Below are positions 50,030 through 58,874 of a DNA stretch of 64,000 nucleotides, piece by piece. Location: contig JALHMR010000018.1 of the NCBI GenBank assembly GCA_022843945.1, positions 41,492 to 105,491 of the forward strand. Reading direction: 5' to 3'. Position 1 is the first letter of the stretch; each line of letters begins with the position of its first letter. The position numbers and the translations under genes were made by a program. The notes under the pieces were generated by a model. That model was not told the DNA's origin. It saw only the letters and a list, made by a program, of their open reading frames with translations, and searched no databases. This stretch comes from Rhodospirillaceae bacterium. Lineage in GTDB: Bacteria > Pseudomonadota > Alphaproteobacteria > CACIAM-22H2.

Positions 50030-51418
50030 ATGACGCGGCCAAGGGCAAAATTGGCAGTAGCGATCCTCACCATTTTGGCTGGTTTGGCGATACTTGTATG
50101 GGCAACGCAGCCTGGGCAGATTTGGACACTGACCGCACCAGATGCGAAGACTGGCCGCCTACCCCCTGTCGGCGGCTTTCAGCTCGATAATGGCCTTGAG
50201 GTGATCACGGTGCCTCTTGAAAAGGCCGCTGATTTTACGGTGATGGCTTGGTATCGCGTAGGCGCTGCGGATGATCCAGACGACCGCCCCGGCCTGGCTC
50301 ACTACCTCGAGCATGTCACATTTGAAGCCCTTGGCTCTCATCAGGAAACAAAAGACACCCGCCGTTCCCCATCAAGGAAGACAACTGGGCCCGAAGCTTT
50401 CACATCGCACGACTACACTGCCTACTATCATATTGTGCCTGCGAAAGACCTGGCCAGGGCGTTGCAGGTAGAGGCAGATCGATTGTCGAAGCTGAACATT
50501 GACGATAGTGCCGTCGATGGAGAACGCAGACCAGTAATCGACGAACGAATGCGGGACATAGATTCTAACCCGCATTCATTTCTGGAGGAGGCTCTTCGGT
50601 CTGCCGTCTTCCCAAAGAGTAGCTATGGGCGGCCCGTAGTGGCGAGCGAAGCGGAGACGAGGCGCACGACAGCACAGGACCTGAAGCGGTTCTGGGAGGA
50701 ATGGTACACGCCAGGCAATCTTATTTTGGTAGTTGTTGGTCCCGTAGATTCCGCGCCGCTTCGGACGCTTATAGAAGAGAAATTCAGCAGCATCGCAGTG
50801 AAGGCGCCGACCACAAGAAATCGATCTGCAGCTGCCTGCCCTCGGCCGGGCCGGCTAGTGGTGCAGGCAAAGGTCGATGATACGCCCTGGGCGCGGATGT
50901 CTGTCGTTCCCAGCTTTTCGACAGCCAACCATCGCCAAGTGGTATCGCTCCAGCTCCTTGCCCTAATCCTGGCGAACGGGCGTACTGGCCGTCTCGATCG
51001 AGCTCTGGTCGAGCAGTTTCGCGTAGCCAGGGAGGTCACGGTAGAATACCAGTCTGATGCACTGGGCAACTCACCGTTCGTAGTTTATGTCACGTCGAAC
51101 AGGACATCGGATACCTCGCTCATCGAAAGTACCTTCGGCGGTGAACTCGCGAGTCTCGCATACGAAGGGGTTCGGGTAGATGAGCTGGCACAAGCGAAAC
51201 AGCGTGCGCTTCAGGATTTTACTGCCGCCTGGGATAACCCCGTGGAAGCCGCGTCGCTTCTTGGCGCCGCTCGTGTCACGGGGCGGCAAGTGAACGACGT
51301 GCTAAATTCGCCTCAGCTTCTGTTGAGCATTACCGCAGACGAAGTACGGGCAGCTGCGAAAAGCCTTTTCATGAATCACTGCGAGGTGACCGGTGTCGTA
51401 ACGACATCGCCACGATAA
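50030..51418 (+). CDS. M16-family zinc peptidase
   Basis: 462 residues from ATG 50030, three bases after the lnt stop. N-terminal membrane helix, then a pitrilysin-type unit: LAHYLEHVTFEALG has the HxxEH zinc site, and ERRPVIDERM the third ligand. The second half (DTPWARMSVVPSFSTANHRQ, VEYQSDALGNSPFVVYVTS) is the inactive partner domain. It is probably periplasmic and may degrade or process exported proteins. Confidence 0.9.
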   Translation: MTRPRAKLAVAILTILAGLAILVWATQPGQIWTLTAPDAKTGRLPPVGGFQLDNGLEVITVPLEKAADFTVMAWYRVGAADDPDDRPGLAHYLEHVTFEALGSHQETKDTRRSPSRKTTGPEAFTSHDYTAYYHIVPAKDLARALQVEADRLSKLNIDDSAVDGERRPVIDERMRDIDSNPHSFLEEALRSAVFPKSSYGRPVVASEAETRRTTAQDLKRFWEEWYTPGNLILVVVGPVDSAPLRTLIEEKFSSIAVKAPTTRNRSAAACPRPGRLVVQAKVDDTPWARMSVVPSFSTANHRQVVSLQLLALILANGRTGRLDRALVEQFRVAREVTVEYQSDALGNSPFVVYVTSNRTSDTSLIESTFGGELASLAYEGVRVDELAQAKQRALQDFTAAWDNPVEAASLLGAARVTGRQVNDVLNSPQLLLSITADEVRAAAKSLFMNHCEVTGVVTTSPR

Positions 51419-51566
51419 GAATGCCTGTCGTTTTAATGCGGTTGTCGGCCTTACGAGTTCGTTTAGTAGCAAGACTTAGCCCGCAATAGCCTCAGAACTC
51501 CTGGCGGACACCAATCAAAAGGGCAACAGGATGGTTCAGGTCGATACAACCTATAAGGGGGTTCCC

Positions 51567-52448
51567 ATGATTGAAGTTGCTTCGTGCCGCCTATTTCGTT
51601 TCCTTGCTAGTCTGGCTTTAGCGGGTGCCTTTGCCATCGGACCTCTCGGCGGGACGCCCGCTGTCGCGCAGAATGTGCCGCTGCACGACAATTTGAACGC
51701 GACCTATTGGACTCAGCGCTCGGTCGAGTTCAAGGCCACGGCTCTCGCGGCCTTCGCCCTGGCCCAGATCCGTCTCGACCAGGCCCTTGCCGACAAGAAT
51801 TGGACAGCCGCTCCCGCCGAGCAGAAGGCCGGCTATTCTTCGCTGCCGTCCGCGGTGATTCTCGATGTCGACGAGACGCTGCTCGACAATTCCGCCTACC
51901 AGGCGTGGATGGCCATTCGGGGAACGAGTTTCGACCCCAGGACATGGACAGCTTTCGTGAATTCGCAAATCTCAACGCCGATTCCTGGCGCGGTCGAATT
52001 CGCCAAGTATGCCGAGTCAAAAGGGGTGAAAGTGTTTTACGTCTCCAATCGAACCGTTGAGGAGGAGCCCGCGACACGCCAGAACATGGAGAGATATGGA
52101 TTCCCCATGGGCGGCAACGTCGATACATTTCTGACCTCACGCGAGAAACCGGACTGGACCTCGGCCAAGGGCACGCGCCGCGCTTATATCGCCAAGGACT
52201 ATCGCGTCCTGCTCAACGTGGGCGACAATTTCGGCGATTTCGTCGACGAGTATCGTGGAAACGAGACCGAACGCCTCAAGGTCTTGGAGGCGCATCGCGG
52301 CCTGTGGGGCCGCCAGTGGATCATGGTTGCGAATCCGACCTATGGCTCGTTCGAATCGGTGCCTTACGGCCACAATTTCCGGCTGTCAGACGACGAGAAG
52401 CGCAAGGCGAAGCGCGATGCGCTGATCATCTGGCCGGGTCCACAATAG
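51567..52448 (+). CDS. HAD-family acid phosphatase / lipoprotein e(P4) type
   Basis: 293 residues from ATG 51567. Signal peptide, then WTQRSVEFKATALAAFALAQ, SAVILDVDETLLDNSAYQAW (nucleophile motif DxDET), VFYVSNRTVEEE and LLNVGDNFGDFVD. Class C acid phosphatases hydrolyse nucleotides or other phosphomonoesters in the periplasm. The signal does not carry a clear lipobox here. The 150-bp gap before it shows no gene. Confidence 0.92.
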   Translation: MIEVASCRLFRFLASLALAGAFAIGPLGGTPAVAQNVPLHDNLNATYWTQRSVEFKATALAAFALAQIRLDQALADKNWTAAPAEQKAGYSSLPSAVILDVDETLLDNSAYQAWMAIRGTSFDPRTWTAFVNSQISTPIPGAVEFAKYAESKGVKVFYVSNRTVEEEPATRQNMERYGFPMGGNVDTFLTSREKPDWTSAKGTRRAYIAKDYRVLLNVGDNFGDFVDEYRGNETERLKVLEAHRGLWGRQWIMVANPTYGSFESVPYGHNFRLSDDEKRKAKRDALIIWPGPQ

Positions 52449-52541
52449 GCCCTCGCGCTGGACCGCATACGGCTCTCACGATCGACCCGGAGGCGGACGA
52501 GTTTGCCGGTGATGGCTAGTGGCGAGTGTCTCAAACAAAGG

Positions 52542-52673
52542 GTCGCGGCAAGCTGATGAGCCCCCGGCGGGACGAAAAGATACGTTCCTCCGGGCACCCT
52601 GTCGGTGGCGCGGCTCTGCAGCGCCGATGTGTGCCGACCCCTGGTAGCTGATCAATTCGAATATCTCACCGCG
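52542..52673 (-). pseudogene. Decayed moaB fragment
   Basis: About 130 bp align with the middle of the intact moaB (54680-55243) on the same strand: GTCGCGGCA, the shared GCGCGGCTCTGCAGCGCCGA block and CTGGTAGCTGATCA occur in the same order. The fragment has lost frame in places. It ends four bases before the TRAP permease stop codon, so the TRAP pair lies between a moaB remnant and an intact moaB. Confidence 0.75.
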
Positions 52674-52676
52674 CCT

Positions 52677-54047
52677 CTAGCTGCCCCCCGGGTATGTCGG
52701 CAGCCAGGTCGCAAGGCCAGGAACAGCCAACACAAGCGCGATCACCAAGATCTGAATCGCGACGATAGGCACTATTCCTCGATATATATCGAAGAGCGTC
52801 ACGCTTGGCGGCGCGGCTCCCTTGAGAAAAAACAATGCGAATCCAAACGGCGGCGTCAGGAACGACGTCTGCAAGGTCAACGCAATCAGCACCGTGATCC
52901 AGACCGACGCGACTTCAGCCGAGCCGACATAAGTTGAGAAGTCCAGCAGCCGCAGCACCGGATAGAAGATCGGCAACGTGATCAACGCGATCTCTATCCA
53001 GTCGATAAAAAACCCCAGCACGAAAATGATCGCCAGCACCGTCAGCAGCATGCCCCATTTGTCGAAACCGAGGCTGCGCAGCATGCCGAGCATCAGCGTA
53101 TCGCCGCTGAAATAGCGAAACACGTAGGAAAACACGGTCGCCGCGATGACGACAAAGAACACCATGGCCGTCAAAGCGGCCGTGCTGGTGACAATTTCGT
53201 GCAGCATTTTAAGGGAGAAGCTGCGGTTCAGCAGCAAGAGGAGAATCGCCCCGGTGGCGCCAACCGAGGCCGACTGCGATGGCGTCGCCAAGCCCGTGAC
53301 GATCGAGCCAAGGACCAGAGCGATGAGGAGCACGGGCAAGGCCAGGCTGCGCGCGCTGTAGACCGCCAGATCGACCACGCCGCGCACCGGAACGTCCTTC
53401 AGCGGCGGCGCGACCCGTGGATCGATTAGGGCGGCCGCGACGTAGTAGGCGAGGTACAGCGCCGTGAGCAGCAGGCCCGGCACTACGGTTGACAGAAATA
53501 CATGCGCAATCTGCACGCCGAGCAGGTCAGCCAGGAAAAAGAGCATGATCGCCGGCGGCAGAACGAGGCCGAGGGTACCTGCCGCCGCTATCGACCCGCT
53601 CGCAAATGAGGCCCTGTAGCCGCTCGCCAGCATGGCGGGGAATGCGAGGAACGCAAGGGTAGCAACCGAGGCACCGACCAACCCGGCAGTCGGCGCCAGG
53701 ATGAGACCGATCAGAGTCACGGCCACCGCCTGGCTGGCGGGCACCCGGCGTAGCAGCACCTGCAGGCAAAGCAGCAACTCGCGACCGATGCCGCTTTTCT
53801 CCAGGGCGATGCCCATGAACAGAAGCATGGGGACCGCGGGATAGATCAGGTTGTCCGCGAGCGTCGCGTAGACCCTGAGCGGGATGTTGTAGTAGGCGAT
53901 CAGAGGAAACTCGCCGAGGACGTAACCGACAGCGCCGAAGCCGAGGCCGATGCCTGTCAGCACCATCGCGACGGGAAGACCGCTGAACAGGAACACCGCC
54001 AGCGTCAGGATCATGAAGAGCGCGAGGTTGTCGACGAGGAAGTCCAT
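52677..54047 (-). CDS. TRAP transporter large permease (DctM type)
   Basis: 456 residues with about 12 membrane helices: ALFMILTLAVFLFSGLPVAMVLTGIG at the start, PMLLFMGIALEKSGI, LIGLILAPTAGLVG, LVLPPAIMLFFLADLLGVQ, and SFLTPPFGFALFFLKG. These are the DctM signatures. It works with the small permease upstream (23 bp apart). No DctP-type binding protein gene is present, so the substrate is unknown. Confidence 0.93.
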   Translation of the reverse strand: MDFLVDNLALFMILTLAVFLFSGLPVAMVLTGIGLGFGAVGYVLGEFPLIAYYNIPLRVYATLADNLIYPAVPMLLFMGIALEKSGIGRELLLCLQVLLRRVPASQAVAVTLIGLILAPTAGLVGASVATLAFLAFPAMLASGYRASFASGSIAAAGTLGLVLPPAIMLFFLADLLGVQIAHVFLSTVVPGLLLTALYLAYYVAAALIDPRVAPPLKDVPVRGVVDLAVYSARSLALPVLLIALVLGSIVTGLATPSQSASVGATGAILLLLLNRSFSLKMLHEIVTSTAALTAMVFFVVIAATVFSYVFRYFSGDTLMLGMLRSLGFDKWGMLLTVLAIIFVLGFFIDWIEIALITLPIFYPVLRLLDFSTYVGSAEVASVWITVLIALTLQTSFLTPPFGFALFFLKGAAPPSVTLFDIYRGIVPIVAIQILVIALVLAVPGLATWLPTYPGGS

Positions 54048-54069
54048 GTCCTGTCGCCCCTCCGGGGGT

Positions 54070-54636
54070 TTAGTCGACGCCCGGCGCGGCGACGGGATCG
54101 GCAGCCGACCGACGCCCGGTAAGGAGCAGCCAATTGCGAATTGCGATGGTCAGGCCGGCAAGGAGCAGCAGCAGCCCGCCGATCGGCACCGCGGACATGA
54201 TGATCCATCTCATGGGTAGACCCATGGCCGCCCGCGATCGTTCGCCGGTGGTGAACGCACGGAGCGCCACATCACCGCCATAGGTGATGAGCAGGACGCA
54301 AAATGGGAGAAGAATAAAAACATAACCGAAGAGCTCGATCCAAGCACGGACGCGAGCCGAAAGCCGCTGCCGAACGATGTCGATGCGGACATGCGCATCG
54401 TGAAGGTAGGCCCAGCCCAGGCAGAGCATGACCAGAACGAGGAAAAAGTGCCACTCCAGCTCCTGGAGCCGGGTCGAGCCTGTATTGAAGAATTGTCGTC
54501 CGACGATGTCGTAGGCAGAAACGGCGATCAGCGGAACGAGAGTGAGCCAGGCGACCAGCGCACCGAAGCGGAGAATGCCCCGCTCCAGCGCGCGGCACGC
54601 GCGCAAAAGTCGCACTGGCGAGTTCTTGTGGGCCAA
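54070..54636 (-). CDS. TRAP transporter small permease (DctQ type)
   Basis: 188 residues, four membrane helices, with the conserved AYDIVGRQFFNTGSTRLQELEWHFFLVLVMLCLGWAYLHDAHVRID pattern in the first half and PMRWIIMSAVPIGGLLLLLAGL near the end. It pairs with the large permease that follows it. Confidence 0.92.
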   Translation of the reverse strand: MAHKNSPVRLLRACRALERGILRFGALVAWLTLVPLIAVSAYDIVGRQFFNTGSTRLQELEWHFFLVLVMLCLGWAYLHDAHVRIDIVRQRLSARVRAWIELFGYVFILLPFCVLLITYGGDVALRAFTTGERSRAAMGLPMRWIIMSAVPIGGLLLLLAGLTIAIRNWLLLTGRRSAADPVAAPGVD

Positions 54637-54679
54637 GAGCCGCGAGCCTCCACGTTATCGCTTCGCATAGTCTTAAATT

Positions 54680-55243
54680 CTAGCCTACACCATCGCCCGT
54701 GGGCTTCTGCTTGAGGTGCTCCTGCAGCCGCGGCATGAGCTCGACCAGGTTGCAAGGGCGGAAGCGGTTATCGAGCTGGAAGCGCAGAATTTCCTCCCAG
54801 CCGTCGCGGCAGGCCGAGGGCGAGCCGGGCAGGGCGAAGAGATAGGTGCCGCCGGCCACCCCGCCGGTGGCCCGGCTCTGCAGCGCCGAGGTGCCGACCT
54901 TCTGGTAGCTGATCATGCGGAACATCTCGCCGAAGCCGTCGATCTTCTTCTCGAAGAGCGATTCGAAGGCCTCGGGCGTCACGTCACGGCCGGTGACGCC
55001 CGTGCCCCCGGTCGAGACAACGCAGTCGATGGCCGGATTGGCGATCCAGGCGCGCAGCTGCGCGACGATCGCCTTGACGTCGTCGCGCACGATGGCGCGT
55101 GCCGCGACCTTGTGGCCGGCGCCCTCGATCAGCTCGACCAGCGTGCCGCCCGACTTGTCGTCGTCGAGGTTGCGCGTGTCGGAGACCGTGAGGGCGGCGA
55201 TGTTGACTGCGAGAAAGGGGCGGGCTTCGTCGATCTTGGGCAT
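54680..55243 (-). CDS. moaB: Molybdenum cofactor biosynthesis protein B
   Basis: 187 residues from ATG 55243. It has the MoaB/Mog fold: ALTVSDTRNLDDDKSGGTL, VSTGGTGVTGRDVTPEAFE, GEMFRMISYQKVGTSALQSRA and GTYLFALPGSPSACRDGWEEIL. It adenylylates molybdopterin or is a close homologue. A decayed second copy lies 2 kb away. It is eight bases behind the CDF transporter gene, so the two may share a transcript. Confidence 0.93.
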   Translation of the reverse strand: MPKIDEARPFLAVNIAALTVSDTRNLDDDKSGGTLVELIEGAGHKVAARAIVRDDVKAIVAQLRAWIANPAIDCVVSTGGTGVTGRDVTPEAFESLFEKKIDGFGEMFRMISYQKVGTSALQSRATGGVAGGTYLFALPGSPSACRDGWEEILRFQLDNRFRPCNLVELMPRLQEHLKQKPTGDGVG

Positions 55244-55251
55244 AAAGGCGA

Positions 55252-56337
55252 CTACGCTGGAGCCCCGGCGCTGCGCATTTCGCTCCGCGCGTCCTTCAAG
55301 ATCTCCCAAGAGGAATGCAGGAACAACCCGGCGACTACCGCCGCGACGGCGAGGTCCGGCCAAGGCGTGGCCGTCCATGCAACCAGCACAGCGGCGGCAA
55401 CAACGGCCAGGTTGCCGATCGCGTCGTTCCGGCTGAACAGCCATACAGCGCGCATATTGGCATCCCCGGCGCGATGCGGCATGAGGACAAACGCCGCGGC
55501 TACGTTGACCATGCAAGCGATGATCCCGAAGAGGCCCATGATCTCGGCCTCGGGCTGATTGAGCACGAGCACGCGGAAGCCAGTCGAGACGAGCACGACG
55601 ATGCCCAGGACGCCCAGGAACAGCCCCTGAAGAAAGGCCGCGCGCGATCGCCAGACGAGGTTCCAGCCGATCGCGATGAGCCCAAGAAAGGTAATCGAGC
55701 CATCGCCCAGGAAATCGAGGGCATCTGCTTTGAGGGCCTGGGAATCGGCGATGAAACCGGCCGCGATTTCGGCAAGACCCATGGCGACGTTAAGCAGCAC
55801 GACGATCCACAAGGCACGCCGATAGGCTGGCGTCGTGTGACTGTGGTCCTTCGTTCCTTCGTCGTTTGAGCCAGCTTCCGCCGTATCGAGGCGGCTGAGC
55901 TTGTAGCCGAGGCCGGTAATCGTCCGCTCGATCTCCGGCAAGCGAAGCGGCGCATCATCCACCTGCAGGGTCATCACCTGCGACGTCAAGGAAACCTTGA
56001 CGTCCTCGACACCGGGTATCTTGCGCGTCGTGCCTTCGATCTTGGTGACGCACGATGTGCAATCCATGCCCGTGACATGATAGCGGATAGCTGGCTGCTT
56101 GCGAGCGGCCCCGAGACGATCAAGTTTGTATCCGAGACCGGTAATCGTTCGCTCGACCTCCGGTAGACGCAGGGCCGGATTGTCGACGCGCAGCGTCATT
56201 GCCTGGGATGTCAGGGAGACCTTGACCTCCTCGACTCCAGATACCTTCCGTGCCGCACCTTCGATCTTGGCCACGCACGACGTGCAATCCATACCTGTGA
56301 CGTGATAGCGGACAGCCGCTTGCTCGGTAGTTGTCAC
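55252..56337 (-). CDS. CDF-type metal transporter with two N-terminal HMA domains
   Basis: 361 residues from GTG 56337, preceded by GGGAGACC. Two HMA domains (GMDCTSC at 15-21 and 90-96) are nearly identical over 70 residues each, a sign of recent internal duplication. A His-containing linker then leads into a six-helix cation-diffusion-facilitator domain (YRRALWIVVLLNVAMGLAEI, SQALKADALDFLGDG, FSRNDAIGNLAVVAAAVLVA). It probably exports Zn, Cd or Co. The ArsR gene lies 14 bp upstream in the same direction. Confidence 0.88.
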   Translation of the reverse strand: MTTTEQAAVRYHVTGMDCTSCVAKIEGAARKVSGVEEVKVSLTSQAMTLRVDNPALRLPEVERTITGLGYKLDRLGAARKQPAIRYHVTGMDCTSCVTKIEGTTRKIPGVEDVKVSLTSQVMTLQVDDAPLRLPEIERTITGLGYKLSRLDTAEAGSNDEGTKDHSHTTPAYRRALWIVVLLNVAMGLAEIAAGFIADSQALKADALDFLGDGSITFLGLIAIGWNLVWRSRAAFLQGLFLGVLGIVVLVSTGFRVLVLNQPEAEIMGLFGIIACMVNVAAAFVLMPHRAGDANMRAVWLFSRNDAIGNLAVVAAAVLVAWTATPWPDLAVAAVVAGLFLHSSWEILKDARSEMRSAGAPA

Positions 56338-56351
56338 GCGAGGTCTCCCAG

Positions 56352-56759
56352 TTATCGTGTGGACCGCGATGAAGCGCGGCGCAAGGGAACCGGTCTGTCG
56401 GTGGAATAACGCCCTGCTCCGCCGCGCTGTGCCGGCATCACATAGTCTGTACAAGCCAAGACTCGTGCGGCGCTGCCAGCCAGCAAGGCGTCGGCCGTAT
56501 CGAAAATGTGATCGATTTTGCTGTCAGCCAGCCGGTAGTGCACGAAGCGGCCCTGAGGATCCGCTACGACCAGGCCGCATTCGCTAAGGCAGCGAAGATG
56601 AGAAGACGCATTGGACTGGGTCAATCCGGTCGCGGTGACGATTTCGCCGACTGTCAACGGTCCGCGTCGGAGCACCTCGAGAATTGTTAGACGCGACGGA
56701 TCGCCCAAGCCCCGAAAAAGCTTGGCGCGGAATTGAAGCCGGCTCCGAACATCTGCCAT
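56352..56759 (-). CDS. ArsR/SmtB-family metal repressor
   Basis: 135 residues from ATG 56759. It has a winged helix-turn-helix (FRGLGDPSRLTILEVLRRGPLTVGEIV, TQSNASSHLRCLSECGLV, GRFVHYRLAD) and a C-terminal metal part with Cys in LACTDYVMP, as in CmtR/KmtR-like members. It controls the CDF transporter and perhaps the divergent TRAP genes through the dyad at 56785-56810. Confidence 0.9.
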   Translation of the reverse strand: MADVRSRLQFRAKLFRGLGDPSRLTILEVLRRGPLTVGEIVTATGLTQSNASSHLRCLSECGLVVADPQGRFVHYRLADSKIDHIFDTADALLAGSAARVLACTDYVMPAQRGGAGRYSTDRPVPLRRASSRSTR

Positions 56760-56784
56760 CCAAGGACCATACCCGCCTTGCGAT

Positions 56785-56810
56785 AACATATCAATACATG
56801 CTCATATGTT
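56785..56810. promoter_or_regulatory. ArsR-type operator
   Basis: AACATAT, 12-base spacer, ATATGTT. It is a perfect 7-bp dyad within an AT-rich stretch typical of SmtB/ArsR operators, 25 bp before the repressor start and overlapping the upstream edge of the divergent TRAP gene. Confidence 0.7.
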
Positions 56811-56850
56811 TCCGCGTTCTCTCAGTCTCCCAGCCGCGAGCACGGATGAA

Positions 56851-57417
56851 ATGGGCCCGCTTCTAAAAGCTGCGGCGGCGATCGACCGTCTGAGCGAGGG
56901 ATGCGCCCGTATCGTTCGGTGGGGACTTCTGGCCAACGCCCTCCTGATCGCCGCCAACGCCTTCAGCCGCAAGCTCTTCTCGGCGGCATGGCCGACGGCC
57001 TTCGATCTGCAGTGGCATTTCTTCGCCGCCGCTGTCTTGCTGATGGCGGCCTATACCTTCCAGCGCGATGAACACGTCCGGATCGATCTGCTTGCGGCCC
57101 GGTTGGGAGAACGCGGTTTGGCCTGGCTCGATTTGATCGGCATCGTAGCGGTCCTCCTGCCGATATGCGCCGTCATGGTCTGGGCGACGACACCAGAGTT
57201 CATCCACTCGCTGCTGTCGGGCGAGACGCGCGCGACACGCGAAAGCAACAGTGCCCTGCCGGCCTGGATCATCAAATCTTTCATCCCGGCCGGTTTCCTG
57301 CTGCTCGGTCTTCAAGGAGCTGCCGAGGCCGTTCGCTGCGCCGCCTGTCTCAAGGGGGTGCGGCGCCGGCCGGTTGAACGCCGCCGGCAGCTGAGCGATG
57401 GACGCCAGCATGGCTGA
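56851..57417 (+). CDS. TRAP transporter small permease (DctQ type), second
   Basis: 188 residues from ATG 56851; an ATG at 56806 lies in the operator and is less likely. Four membrane helices with NAFSRKLFSAAWPTAFDLQWHFFAAAVLLMAAYTFQRDEHVRIDLL and IKSFIPAGFLLLGLQGAAEAV. It overlaps the large permease gene by 20 bp. Confidence 0.9.
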   Translation: MGPLLKAAAAIDRLSEGCARIVRWGLLANALLIAANAFSRKLFSAAWPTAFDLQWHFFAAAVLLMAAYTFQRDEHVRIDLLAARLGERGLAWLDLIGIVAVLLPICAVMVWATTPEFIHSLLSGETRATRESNSALPAWIIKSFIPAGFLLLGLQGAAEAVRCAACLKGVRRRPVERRRQLSDGRQHG

Positions 57418-58813
57418 TCTCCTGGCGCCGATCATGCTGACTTCGCTGGTCGTCGTGCTGATCGCGGGTTTTCCGGTCGCCTTTACACTCGCTGCCGTGG
57501 CGGGCCTGTTTGGCATGGCCGGCATACTCACGGGTCATTTCAATCCGGTGTTCCTCCTCAACATGCCGCTGCGACTTCTTGGCACGTTCTACAACGACAA
57601 CCTGCTGGCGATTCCGCTCCTCGTCTTCATGGGAATGATCCTCGAGCGCACCGGCATTGCCGAGGACATGCTGGTGGCTCTGAACAGGCTGTTCGGTCGC
57701 CTGCCGGGCGGCCTCGCCTACACGACCGTCATCGTGGGTGCTGTCCTCTCCGCCATCACCGGGTTCGTGTCGGCTTCGGTGATGGCCATCGGTCTTATAG
57801 CTGTCCCGGTCATGCTGCGCGCCGGATACGACCATCGCCTTGCTGCCGGCGTCGTGGCGGCCTCGGGTACGTTGGCTCAGATCCTGCCGCCGAGCCTGGT
57901 ATTGATCGTCCTCGCCGAGCAGCTCGAGGTCCCGCTGCTGGAAATCTACCGCGGCGCGCTGCTGCCGAGCGCGCTCCTCATCGCCCTCTATTGCGCTTAC
58001 GTATTCGGCGTCACATGGCGTACCCCCGGGCTCGCGCCGGCAGTCGCGCGCGGCCCGGCTTCCGCCGGGTTAGCACAGGCCGTCTGGATCAATGCGACCG
58101 CGGCCCTTGCCCCTCTCGGCGTCGTTCTGGCGGTGCTCGGCTCCATCTATTTCGGTGTCGTCACGCCCGCCGAAGGAGGTGCTGTCGGGGTCACAGCGGC
58201 GCTGCTGCTGGGGCTCGCGAAGCGGCGGCTGACCGGGCGCAGCCTGCGCGAGGCGATGGATGCAGCCGGAATCCTGTGCTCGGGAGTGATCTTCCTTCTC
58301 CTCGGTGCTTCGTTCTTCACCCTGGTTTTCCGTGGACTCGACGGTCAGGAATGGGTTGAGGCCCTGTTCCGGCACATTCCCGCCGGACAGCTCGGCTTTT
58401 TGCTGTTCGTCAACGTGGCGGTTTTCGTCCTGGCCTTCTTCCTCGACTTCTTCGAGATCGCCTTCATCGTGCTTCCGCTCATCGCGCCGGTTGCCCGCGC
58501 GACGGGCATCGACATGGTGTGGCTGACCGTGCTGCTGGCCGTGAACCTGCAGACGTCATTCATGCACCCGCCGTTCGGCATCGCGCTCTACAATCTGCGA
58601 AGCGTAGCGCCGCCTTCGATCACGACCGCGCAAATCTACTGGGGTGCTGTGCCTTTCCTGGCACTGCAGATTCTCATGGTGGTCATCCTTATGGCGTTTC
58701 CCGGGCTCGTCGCAACGACGCCCAAGGCCATCCTCGACCTGGACAACGTCGAGATGAATTTTCAGGCCCCTGACTATGGCGCCGACCAGGAAGCTGACGC
58801 GCCCGAGAACTAG
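57398..58813 (+). CDS. TRAP transporter large permease (DctM type), second
   Basis: 471 residues (possible start also at 57410). DctM signatures: LTSLVVVLIAGFPVAFTLAAVAG, PLLVFMGMILERTGIAEDML, GAVLSAITGFVSASVMAI, AQILPPSLVLIVLAEQLEVP and SFMHPPFGIALYNLRSVAP. It differs clearly from the first pair at 52677. Again no binding-protein gene is adjacent. The C-terminus is acidic. Confidence 0.92.
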   Translation: MDASMADLLAPIMLTSLVVVLIAGFPVAFTLAAVAGLFGMAGILTGHFNPVFLLNMPLRLLGTFYNDNLLAIPLLVFMGMILERTGIAEDMLVALNRLFGRLPGGLAYTTVIVGAVLSAITGFVSASVMAIGLIAVPVMLRAGYDHRLAAGVVAASGTLAQILPPSLVLIVLAEQLEVPLLEIYRGALLPSALLIALYCAYVFGVTWRTPGLAPAVARGPASAGLAQAVWINATAALAPLGVVLAVLGSIYFGVVTPAEGGAVGVTAALLLGLAKRRLTGRSLREAMDAAGILCSGVIFLLLGASFFTLVFRGLDGQEWVEALFRHIPAGQLGFLLFVNVAVFVLAFFLDFFEIAFIVLPLIAPVARATGIDMVWLTVLLAVNLQTSFMHPPFGIALYNLRSVAPPSITTAQIYWGAVPFLALQILMVVILMAFPGLVATTPKAILDLDNVEMNFQAPDYGADQEADAPEN

Positions 58814-58874
58814 GCGCCCTCTCACGGCGCGGACCTGAATGTGGCACAATCGGGTACTGGCGAAGGAGGCGACG

